The position numbers were made by a program, and so were the translations under genes. The notes under the pieces are model-generated. The model saw only the letters and a program-made list of their open reading frames with translations. It was not told the DNA's origin and did no database searches. Positions 43,703-53,059 of a DNA stretch of 64,000 nucleotides are shown here, piece after piece (within the stretch, counting starts at the first letter, position 1; each line of letters starts with the position of its first letter). The stretch is from positions 74,949,078 to 75,013,077 of the forward strand of contig OW799233.1 in the NCBI GenBank assembly GCA_941918925.1, read 5' to 3'. The DNA is from Phyto melanocephala (Eukaryota; Arthropoda; Insecta; Diptera; Rhinophoridae).

Positions 43703-44622
43703 AAGGGTGTTTTTTTAAGCCCGATAGAACTTGAAATTGTAAAAAATAACACAAAAAATTAAATTGTAATCAACATTTTTTTTTATTCGAAAGATCAATA
43801 CGTGACATTAACATTTGAAAATGATTTCGGGCATATGGGCACCGCGGCTGTTCTTGACGAAGCGCATTCTGGACGTCCAATTTTGGGCCACTTTTTCGAG
43901 CACTGCTGGCCGTATGTCACGAATAACACGAACAATGCTGGCCTCCAAGGCGTCAATTGTTGCTGGTTTATCAGCATAAACCAGTGACTTCACGTAGCCC
44001 CACAGGAAATAATCGAGAGGTGTCAAATCGCACGACCTTGGAGGCCAATTGACAGGTCCATTTCTCGAAATGAACTTATCGCTAAATTTTGATTACAATA
44101 AGTCGATGGTTGCGTTCGCCGTATGGCACGTAGCGCTATCCTGTTGAACCCACATCTCCTCCGGATCAATGTCATCCATATTTTCAAAAAAAAAATCATT
44201 GATCATGGTGCGGTAACGATCTCCATTGACCGTAACGCGAGCTCCGGCCTCATTTTTGAAGAAATAAGGTCCGATGATGCCACCAGCGTGAAAACCGCAC
44301 CAAACGTTGAATTTTTCTGGATGTAATGGAGTCTGTAGGGTCTCTTGTGGATTGGTCTCGCTCCATATGCGGCAATTTTGCTTATTAACAAACCCGTTAA
44401 GCCAAAAATGCGCCTCATCGCTGAACACAATTTTGCGATAAAATTGGACGTCCAGAATGCGCTTCGTCAAGAACAGCCGCGGTGCCCATATGCCCGAAAT
44501 CATTTTCAAATGTTAATGTCACGTATTGATCCTTCGAATAAAAAAAAAATTTTGATTACAATTTAATTTTTTGTGTTATTTTTTACAATTTCAAGTTCTA
44601 TCGGGCTTAAAAAAACACCCTT
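43703..44622 (-). mobile_element. Mariner-like (DD41D type) element with extended inverted ends
   Basis: Termini AAGGGTGTTTTTTTAAGCCC and its complement lie at 43703 and 44622, each flanked by TA. The inverted similarity is about 180 bp, because the transposase C-terminal region (43793-43884) also appears inverted at 44440-44555 where the N-terminal coding part should be. It retains the catalytic part of the transposase on the minus strand but has lost the DNA-binding domain. Confidence 0.85.
43808..44440 (-). pseudogene. DD41D mariner transposase, catalytic part, broken
   Basis: Two frames. The first (to 44093) reads KIVFSDEAHFWLNGFV with the first Asp, then NVWCGFHAGGIIGPYFF and EEMWVQQDSATCHTANATI with the second Asp. 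After a frame break near 44090, the second frame (44026-43808) reads SCDLTPLDYFLWGYVKSLVY and ends SRGAHMPEIIFKC. About 41 residues separate the second Asp from the Asp in PLDYF, counted across the break. This spacing fits the DD41D (rosa) group rather than DD34D mariner. The N-terminal 170 or so residues are absent; residues before KIVFSDE are antisense of the C-terminus. Confidence 0.8.
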
Positions 44623-44929
44623 TATTAATATATTTCATAATTTTTTACATACAAAAATTTTTATATATATATTAATTTTTTACAAGTCTTTAATTTTTAT
44701 AGAAAATTATTAATATGTTTTATGGACACATTTTCTTTTCAATAGGATTTTTTTTTAATGAAAAATATTTGAAAATTTTTTGTATATCTTAAGTCACAAA
44801 TGTGAAATGTATTAAAATCACTAAAAACGACTTAGGGCCTTTCTACTTGTGGCCATCGATGTAGGTATATACTTTTTATAAACTCTTAATTTCAATAGAA
44901 AATTTTTCATATATTCTTCCTTAAAAAAA
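44623..44929. other. AT-rich interval, nothing recognised
   Basis: Short stretch of A/T-rich sequence between the mariner element and the second tandem array. Confidence 0.4.
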
Positions 44930-45500
44930 TTTTGATACAATTTATCATTATCTCTTTGTTTCGACCTAATTGGTCAAAAAGTGTGTTGCGTGAATTCAAT
45001 AAAAATAGTTTTTCAAAAACGTTGTTCGAAACAAAACATGACCAGGGAAAACTGAATATAAGGAAAAGTAGCTTATACCTTCCTCTATAACGCCCCGTTT
45101 TCCAATTTTTGGCACATCTCATTTAAACCCAATTGACCAAAAAGTGATTTGAGTGACAGTCATACAAAAAATTTTTTGAAAATGTTGTTTTAGAAAAAAG
45201 TATATTGAAAGAAACGGGATATAAGAAAATATAACCAGTACCGTCTTCTGTCAAACCTTATTTTCAAATTGTTGGCGCATCTCTTTATTTTGACGCAATT
45301 GACTAAAAAGTGAGTTTAGTGATATTCATACAAAACGTTTTTGGAAAAGGTTGTTCTAGAAAAAAGTATATTGAAAGAAACTGAAAATGAAAAAATATAG
45401 CCAGGACCATCTTCTATCGTACCTCATTTTCCAATTTTTGGCACATTATTTTAACCCAATTGACCAAAAAGTGAGTTTAGTGACAGCTTACAAAAAGTTT
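44930..45500 (-). repeat. ~165-bp tandem repeat array, copy 2 (inverted)
   Basis: The reverse complement of the array at 27655. GAAAGAAACGGGATATAAG, AAAAAAGTATATTGAAAGAAA, CCAATTGACCAAAAAGTGA and TTTTTGGCACATCTCATTT recur every ~160-165 bp (for example the GGC(A/G)CAT landmark at about 45110, 45272 and 45437). About 3.5 units. Confidence 0.85.
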
Positions 45501-45743
45501 TCCGTGTGGAGTCGTTTTGCTTATTTTAACTCCCATCGGACGCGTTCACAGGTGGCGGATAGGGGGGACGGATGTAGTGTGGGGGGCCTGATTACTTTAT
45601 AGAGTGGGAAAGACCTACCCATCTTAATGAGAGGGAATTTGCCGCATCTTGTAGTGATCGGACCCCGTAAACTATCTCTGACCCTAGGGGTTCTTAGAAC
45701 TCCTCGCGGACCAACTAAAAATAAGATAAAACCATAGAAAAGA
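45501..45743 (+). other. GC-richer block upstream of a truncated ORF
   Basis: Distinctly less AT-rich than its surroundings, with GGTGGCGGATAGGGGGGACG, GGACCCCGTAAAC and CTCGCGGACC. It could be the 5' untranslated region of a retroelement whose coding region follows at 45744. Identity unknown. Confidence 0.4.
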
Positions 45744-45955
45744 ATGAACAATAAAAATAAAGAAATAAAAGTTACGGTGCAGAGCCTAATAAACTCAGTA
45801 CCGGCGGCTAATGGTGGTGAGCAAACAGGCCCTGAGTCGTCGTCATCAAATGACTGTAAGGAAACAATTTTGGAGGTGGGCAACTTGGCTTTCGTTATTG
45901 ATGAATCACCAAGAAGAGAAGAGAATGAGGGATTGGATCCAAGGGGGAGTTTTAA
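45744..45955 (+). pseudogene. N-terminus of an unidentified protein, cut by DINE-A
   Basis: An ATG at 45744 begins MNNKNKEIKVTVQSLINSVP and continues as a hydrophilic, Ser/Glu-rich sequence (GPESSSSNDCKETILEVGNLAFVIDE) to about 45955. There the sequence turns into the T/A-only centre of a DINE-A copy. The base composition is unlike the flanks. It may be the start of a retroelement ORF1 or of a host gene; I do not recognise it. Confidence 0.35.
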
Positions 45956-45959
45956 GCAT

Positions 45960-46220
45960 GTTTTTTGTTTGTTTTATATTAATTATAGATATGTATTTAA
46001 ATAATTTTTTTTTTAATTTTTTTTTTATTTTTTTTTTTAACATACATACGTAAATTTATAATTTTACAATGGGATGTTTTTATATATGTATGTTTTTTAT
46101 ATGTATGTACGTATTTCATATGGGATGAATGGTGATACAAACTACTGTTATTGCATGACTACACGTTGTGAAGGTTATATAAGATTCGGCACGGCCGAAT
46201 ATAGCGCTCTTACTTGTTTT
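45960..46220 (+). mobile_element. DINE-A copy, 3' part only
   Basis: T/A-only centre, CATACATACGTAAATTTATA, the GGTGATACAAACTACTG block, then TTCGGCACGGCCGAA and GCTCTTACTTGTTTT at 46220. The 5' half is absent. Confidence 0.8.
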
Positions 46221-46880
46221 ATATATAAGGATGGTTTATGTACTAAGACTACGTTGAGTTAATTGTTATTCAAGATTCAGCTAATGCATTTTTTATGGAA
46301 CAATTTTAATATTTTCTATGCCGTAATGCATTTTAATTGTGTTAAAGTTCTTGCTCCAGAGCGACATCTCATTATTTTTAATATTAAACTCCAAGTAGAA
46401 TGAAAATGAAAGCAAAAGTTGGGGCAGTGTACCGTGCAATGACTGTCGGTTTTTTTTTGCCCACAATGGAAAAAGTGGATTTGGTTGACATATGGTTTCA
46501 ACAAGACGGTTCTACATGCGACACGGCATGCGATACCTATCGAGAAAAGAGTTTAATGACCAATCACCTCACCTTTTTAAGCAGCCCACTTACCAACAAG
46601 ATCTTGTGCGATTCGACTAATCTTGTGGAGATTTGCGGAGTTTGAAAAAAATCTTTAAAAAGTGAATGAAAGGCATTTATTTATCACCAAAATAAATATT
46701 CACTTCTGTAAATTTTTCCTGTTTTTTTAATATTAAAAACCCAAACGATTGAAAAATTATTCGAGACGTTATAAAGATTTTTATTAATTTAAAAAATATG
46801 AGAATTCGATACCATTCTTTGTAAATATCCTAAATATATCGTAATATCTTTATATACATATACATAAATATATCATAAAT
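46221..46880. pseudogene. Interval with a decayed mariner transposase fragment (about 46440-46640, plus)
   Basis: On the plus strand 46480-46545 reads VDIWFQQDGSTCDTACDT, the second-Asp block of mariner-type transposases (compare QQDSATCHTA in the 43703 element). C-terminal-like scraps follow (LVEICGV). No terminal repeats were found. The rest of the interval is AT-rich without features. Confidence 0.55.
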
Positions 46881-48413
46881 AAGAAGTAAGATCAGCATAT
46901 TCGGCTGTACGGAATTTTTGATACCCACCACCAATTTTATATACTTTTATAGCATAAAATTTATTATTTTGCTATTAACAGTAATTGCTATGGAATAATC
47001 TCATTATACTAAATTTTGTATCACTTTCTTTGAATTTGTTATTAAAATATTTTCGTTAAAGTAGGCGTGTTAATATAGTTTCTGCTAATAAATTCAACTT
47101 CAAATTTCAATATAATTTCAATATACATAAATGCAAATATCCAACGTGCATTAAAGCGGTAAATACTGTAGTCCTTTTTTCTTCTAGAGAACTTATATGA
47201 CTTTAAGATAAAGCATTACAATAACATTGAGTATAAAGCTATATGCACGAAATTTCACCATCATATCTCTAATTTTGTCGGTTTTACGAGCATTTAAAAT
47301 TCACTAAAAGTAGTTTATGTGAAATTGGTCGTTATAGTAGGCGTGTCAAAGTAGTTTCTGCTAACAAATTCAACTTACATATTTCAATATAGAGTTCTTA
47401 ATACGTCCAAAATCTTTATTCGTGAAATAATTATAAGAATTTGAGATAAAGCGATAAAGGGAGGAGGGCGTAAAAGTGGTAGTCTCACATTTTTTGCAAA
47501 ATTTCAGAATCGAGCAAGAAAATTTTTTTTCTCAGAATATATATTTTCGAAGTTTCATCGCTCTACGTCAATCGGTTTAGACACAATATCATTTAATTCG
47601 ATGTTGGAAGGATATTGTTTTTTTTACCTATTCTTGCATTGCGACCTATAACTCTATTTATAATATTCAATAATTGTGTATAAGAAATAATCTGACAAAA
47701 TTTGAGCTCCCTAACTTTCAACAGACGAAAGGATGTACGGACATAGCTAGATAGTTCTTTAATGAAACCGGGTTTCAGAAAATATATACTTTATGGGGTC
47801 TAAAATAGATATTTTGATGTGTTTCAAACGGACTGAAAAAATTACCATTTTTCTTTTTTGTGTTTTATCCACTACACATAATAGCAGTATATTAATTTTA
47901 TAGCACAAAATATATTATTTTGTTGTTAACAGCAATCGCTATGGAATAATCTCTTTATACTTAAATATGTATTACTTTCTTTGTGTAACTTTGATTTGCT
48001 ATTAGTTTATTTTCTTAAATTTATTTTACAATAAAACCTTAATTATTTCTCAAGTATTTACCAGTCGATTTTATAAGCTTTCAAATTTCATTAATAGTAT
48101 ATTATGTAAGAAACGGGCGTTGAAGTAGGCATGTCAAAGTAGTTTCTGCTAATAATTTCAACTCAGATACATATGTATATTAAAATACAATCCTTTATTC
48201 TTTAAAAATCCTTGTCCATAGAAAAATTATATAAATTTAAAATAATGCGTTATGTTTTTGGGGGGTTAAAGTCACCTTAGTTTTTTTGAAATTATACTTA
48301 TTTTGACGAGAAATGTTTAAATGTAAGATTTTATCATCATAAATCTATTTCTGTCGCTTTTATGAGCTTTTAAATTTCATGAACAGCTCATATATTTTTT
48401 AGTGGTGGGTATA
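46881..48413 (-). mobile_element. DINE-B remnants (one long decayed copy plus a second 3' piece)
   Basis: 46881 onward shows a decayed 3' end (AAGTAAGATCAGCATATTCGG, TACCCACCACCAATTTTATA) and the GTAGGCGTGTCAAAGTAG and TTATGGGGTCTAAAAT landmarks to about 47865. From about 47870 a second piece repeats TATAGCACAAAA..TTATTTTG and CTATGGAATAATCTCTTTATA, and runs to GTGGTGGGTATAC at 48413. Both are more diverged than copies 1-3, and neither shows the fossil mariner. Confidence 0.7.
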
Positions 48414-48699
48414 CAAATTTTTATACCTACTTACATATGTACTTATAAAAAGCTTTTAAATCCAATCTTTCTTGCCGCTTCTGTTTCTAGTAAATTAAAT
48501 TGTTCGAATTGTCAAAGCATTGTTGTTTCTTTTTAAGTAAAATCCAAGGTCTGTTGACTTACACAGTATACAGTACACATCAATATTCGGCACTGCCGAA
48601 TATGGCACTCTTTCATATTAAGTTATATTGTGCTGGTCAAGCCCTTTCTTTTGATACCAATATTTTCGGGATTGTAGAAAAAAAAAAATCCGTGATTAC
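48414..48699. other. Interval with a small DINE 3' fragment
   Basis: ATATTCGGCACTGCCGAATATGGCACTCTTT at about 48583-48613 is the terminal hairpin of a DINE repeat. No other feature was seen. Confidence 0.5.
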
Positions 48700-48992
48700 T
48701 ACACGCAAAGAAAAACCATGGTTACGACATGATCACGACGGTCATATTATTTTTTCTAAAACAATATTTGGTTGTCGAAAACAACTAATAGTTATTTTTG
48801 TTTCATTTCATCATATATTTTGTCACAATAATCAAGCATTTGTTTGAATTGTATCATTTAATGATAACTTTTTGTAAAAATTTTAAAATGGTTATCATTT
48901 AAAAATAGTATGATTTAAAAAAATTAATTTGACAAAAATAACATTATATTCAAAAGCATTAAAAATTAAAAATAATCATTAAATAATAAGTG

Positions 48993-49231
48993 AAAAAAAT
49001 GAGATACACGGGTGTTAATTTTAATTATAGAAATTTGGGTTTTATTCTTTTCTTAAAATACGGGGGTTTGTACGTACGTACCATACAATTCGGGGTTTAC
49101 AGGAGTAATAATACAAAACAATAATAATAACAAACAGAGCTTTTCAATAGATACATACAAAATATATCAATTTAACGAAACTAGTGTAAGACCGCCAAAC
49201 AATGGGTGCGTTCACACTATGCGCGTAAACA
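48993..49231 (-). repeat. 3' LTR of Pao element 4
   Basis: Matches 56924-57159. It has GTACGTACGTACC where the other has GTACGTACC, plus a few substitutions (for example CTAGTGTAAG versus CTAGAGTAAG). Confidence 0.9.
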
Positions 49232-49426
49232 TCCCGCCCCCTTGCAGTAATGCAACAAAGAGAGCTAAATATAACGCGGGTAAGAATAAAAAATCATAGA
49301 AAAAAAAGTAAACATTTTTAGAGTACAATTCATTATTAAAAAAAATTCAGTTAACAATTCAAAAAATTCAATGTAAACAAGTAAAAATAATACTAGATAG
49401 AAATATATATATAAAAAAAAAAAAAT

Positions 49427-49980
49427 TTAAGAGATACGCCCATTCATAACGTTAATAACTATGGTAGCTGGGGTCTGAGTTGTGCCTGAGAAAGCTGTAG
49501 GTGGTGCTATGGGTTGACGGTGTTGTTGCCGCTTTTGGGAACAGCAATTGTGTGGGCAATTAGCGACCTGGCCGTTGCGTCGCTTATTTCTATTACGGCG
49601 GGCCTTCTTCGATGGTTTTAACGTTTGGGAAGCACTGCTATCTCGGGTATGGGGCGGTTTTTGTACATCACGCTTATGAGCCTTTCTATTTCGGTGGAGG
49701 AGAGTGTGGTGCTCGGCCTTGCATTCAATGCACCTCTCACAACTCGTGCATTTATCCCTCATATGTGAGTGAGCCAAACAGATGAAACAGTATTTGTGCT
49801 TCACAACGGTTTCCCAACGTTCCTTCACCGACATTTTACGAAATTTCAAGCACTTTCGTAGTGCGTGCTCACTTTTACATAACCGGCAGTCACGAAGCCT
49901 TTCGTCACGAATGACTTTGGTTTTTGACGATGAAGGACCTTCTACGGGTTTACGGTGAACTTCCAGTCTTCTTGATGGAC
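49427..49980 (-). CDS. Pao element 4 ORF2: Gag-like zinc-knuckle protein
   Basis: The frame is open from 49982 (just after TAATAA) to a TGA/TAA region at 49427, about 185 codons, without an ATG before residue ~50. It encodes SRRLEVHRKPVEG, then CRLCKSEHALRKC, KFRKMSVKERWETVV, CFICLAHSHMRDKC and CIECKAEHHTLLH. Together these give three CCHC/CCH-type knuckles in the order and spacing of the Gag knuckles of the same element (CFLCQGSHPFRLC ... CSNCLATSHEFKNC ... CTLCKQKHHSLLH). A basic stretch (KPSKKARRNRNKRRNG) and a Pro/Thr-rich tail follow. It lies 55 bp after the pol stop. A pyrimidine tract (TTTTTTTTCCCTTTTTTCTG) and AG at 49981-49980 precede it, as expected for a spliced subgenomic mRNA. 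Likely role: nucleic-acid binding. Confidence 0.65.
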
Positions 49981-50036
49981 TTTATTATTCTAAACGAGAG
50001 TAAAACAGAAAAAAGGGAAAAAAAACAAAAGATGAA

Positions 50037-50938
50037 TTAGTGGGTTTCTGCACTTGGTAAGAGAACTAGCTTCACGATCGGTCGAGTAAAAATACCGGAA
50101 GCTGTTCTCACGTCCGCTGTGCGGACCTTAGAGTCATGCCCTACATGAGTCTTCTCTATTCGACCTAATCTCCATTCATTTGGGGGCAAATTATCCTGAC
50201 GAATCACCACTAAATCTTCTACTTCGATATCTTTTTCAGGATACTTCCACTTCACCCGACGGTGAAGCTCCTTAAGATATTCTTCTTTCCACCGCTGAGC
50301 AAAATGGTGATGAAGTACCTTCAACTTTTGCCATCTGTTAGCAATGCTCAAGGATAAATCGGAATGATCGGGTTCAGGGGGTGCTAACAGAGGCGTTCCA
50401 ACGAGAAAGTGACCGGGGGTTAATGGGACTAGATCAACTGGGTCATCGGTCATGGCAATCAGGGGTCTAGAATTTAGACAAGCTTCTATTCGGGTTAACA
50501 TCGTCGTAAATTCCTCAAATGTGAATTTTTGCACTCCAGAAATTTTTCGTAAATGAGTTTTAACACTCTTTATACCGGCTTCCCACAAGCCGCCCATATG
50601 AGGAGCTCCAGGGGGTATAAAATGCCATTCAATAGGCTGAAAACTATTTCGTACAAGAATTTTCTGTCGTATTTCGGATAAAAATTTCTTTCGGTCAGCT
50701 TCCAGTAAGTTGGCCGCACCTACGAATGCAGTTCCATTGTCGGAGTATAAATGGGAAGGAGACCCACGACGAGAGAAAAAACGGGCAAAAGCTGCTAGAA
50801 ACGTTTCGGTTGACATATTACCAGTGGCCTCTAAATAAATTGCTTTTGTAGCAAAGCAAACAAAAACGAGCACATAGCCCTTAGTGATTCGGCAGCCTCT
50901 ACCAATATAGGATTTAATGTCGAAAGGACCTGCAAAAT
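50037..50938 (-). pseudogene. Pao element 4: integrase core and C-terminus
   Basis: The first-Asp block (TGLDFAGPFDIKSY) lies in a frame just upstream (about 50900-50950). From 50873 the 278-codon frame reads VFVCFATKAIYLEATGN, LYSDNGTAFVGAANLL (second Asp), PHMGGLWEAGIKSVKTHL (Glu), ACLNSRPLIAMTDDPVDLVP and LTPGHFLVG. It then reads EYLKELHRRVKWKYPEKDIE, VIRQDNLPPNEWRLGR and ends RTADVRTASGIFTRPIVKLVLL. All three catalytic residues are present, but a one-base shift near 50950 separates the first from the others. Confidence 0.88.
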
Positions 50939-53059
50939 CTAAACCGGTATGGGTAAACGGTCTCGAAAGAACTGTCCGTTCAGGGGTAAAGCAGCCATAA
51001 TTTGCTCACCGGTTTTCTTTCGATAAATCTTGCACCTTTTACAATTATGAATAACTGTACGAATTAAGTTCTTCAACTTCGGGACCCAGAATTCGCTCCT
51101 TAACAAACGAAGCATTAAAGAATGTCCGCCATGAGCAGAACATTTGTGAACATATTCCATATACAAACGGGTAAAACGAGCAGAATAGGGTAAAATTTTA
51201 GGGTAGCGTTCATCATAAGTCAAGCCAGGCGACCGAGTTAGTCGACCGTTGATTCTGACAAACCCATTTGAGTCGATAAAGGGATTCAATGTGAGCAAAT
51301 TGCTCTTTGACGAAATGGGTACAGACTTTGACAATTGAGTGTATTCGGGGATAAAATTCTGTTGGCATACTAAAATCAAACGATCTTTCGTAAACTTCAT
51401 TTCTGAATGGGTTAAATCTAAGGTGTCATACAAACATTTTCGGGTTCTCAAATATTGCAAACACCTGAACCAATACGAAATAATTCGCATTGCACGGGGT
51501 AAATCCGAGAAACGTTCAAGTATGTCATGCGGCGGGGGTTTAGTCTGAACTGCAAAAGCTCGAACTTCTAAATGTTGGTGATCATTGGGGGTAGATTGTG
51601 GCCAGAACTTTCGCGATAGACTTAACCACGAAGGTCCGTGCCACCAAAGAGAATTATCAACTAAGTCTCGTGCTAGAATTCCACGGCTTGCCAAATCGGC
51701 GGGGTTGTCCTTGGAATCTACATGAGACCAATTCTCATTACCAACTTTTTCCAGAATCAGTGCAATTCTGTTCTTAACAAAGGTTGGCCAATGGCAAGGG
51801 GGTTTTTTAAGCCAAGATAAAATAATAGTAGAATCAGTCCAAAAATAAATCATATTCTTGGCCAGATTTAATTGACTGCATAACGATTCTACCATTTTCG
51901 CCATCAAAGCCGCTCCGAAAAGTTCTAAACGGGGTAATGTTTCAGATTTTACAGGAGCTACCTTTGTTTTAGAAGCAAGCAAATGCACAGTGATACCTTC
52001 TGAAGATAAGCTTCGGATATAGAGGGCTGTACCATACGCCTTTTCAGAAGCATCACAAAATGCATGAAGTTCAACTTCATTTTCAGGTAGAAAATTAACC
52101 CATCTTGGAATGTTAATTTTCTCAATATTAGGATAGTCATCCAAAAAAGTACGCCATTGAACAAGGGTTAAGGGTTTTAAAATTTCGTCCCACTCTGTCT
52201 TATCTTTCCAAATCTGTTGCATTATAATTTTTGCAACGATAATTTTTGGAGATAGCCAACCGACGGGGTCAAATAGCTTAGCTATTTCAGACAAGACAGC
52301 ACGTTTTGTGACTAAATCCCGGCGCGGCTGTGATAGGAGTTTGAAATAGAAGCTATCATTTTTAGCATCCCATCGCAAGCCTAGGGTTTTAGTAGTACTA
52401 GCATCTGAAAACTTTAAGAAGTCTGCATCAAGCAGATTCTCTTGGGGTATGTTATCAAGGAGACGCAAATGATTAGCCGTCCATTTTCTCAGAACGAAAC
52501 CAGCCGAACTGAGAACTTGGATTAGCTCATCGCGCATCTTGCAAGCGTCTTCAAGCTCACGAGATCCCGCTAGTACGTCGCCGACATACATTTGGGATCT
52601 TAAAATTTCAGATGCCATAGGACTTTGGGTTTCACAATCGTTTGCCAATTGTAAAAGAGTACGAATCGCTAAATACGGTGCACAGTTCACTCCGAACGTG
52701 ACCGTAGTAAGCTCATAGTCCTGCACTTCAGCTGCGGGATTGTCACGAAACAATATACGTTGATAAGGGGTTTGATCGGGACGGACTAATATCTGGCGAT
52801 ACATTTTTTCAATATCCGCATTAAAAACATAGCGGAAAAATCTCCACCGCAAAACTAGAACGGTGAGATCTGCCTGTAGAACAGGACCGGGGTATAAAAC
52901 GTTATTGAGGCTTACGCCACTGGAGGACGGGTTTGAAGCGTTAAATACCACCCTGAGTTTGGTGGTAACACAATCGGGTTTAATCATCACTGCGTGATGG
53001 GGTAAATAAAAACTGGTCGAAATCGAAGTAGAATTCTCCACGGCCTTGATATGACTCAA
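50939..53059 (-). pseudogene. Pao element 4: RT, RNase H and start of integrase
   Basis: This 706-codon frame covers FYLPHHAVMIKPDCVTTKLR, FRYVFNADIEKMYRQILV (first RT Asp) and TTVTFGVNCAPYLAIRTLLQ. It then has MYVGDVLAGSRE, where the catalytic YVDD box reads YVGD (codons at about 52581-52592). RNase H: VELHAFCDASEKAYGTALY, KVAPVKSETLPRLELFGAAL, FWTDSTIILSWLKK, DSKDNPADLASRG. Integrase zinc domain: HKCSAHGGHSLMLRLL and NCKRCKIYRKK. It then leaves frame at NGQFFRDRL. The frame overlaps the upstream 684-codon frame, so a frameshift also separates protease from RT. Confidence 0.9.

Noticed and set aside
49011..49231. 85-codon frames in the repeated block near 49011 and 56931
   Set aside because: They lie in the two LTRs of Pao element 4; an open frame there is incidental.
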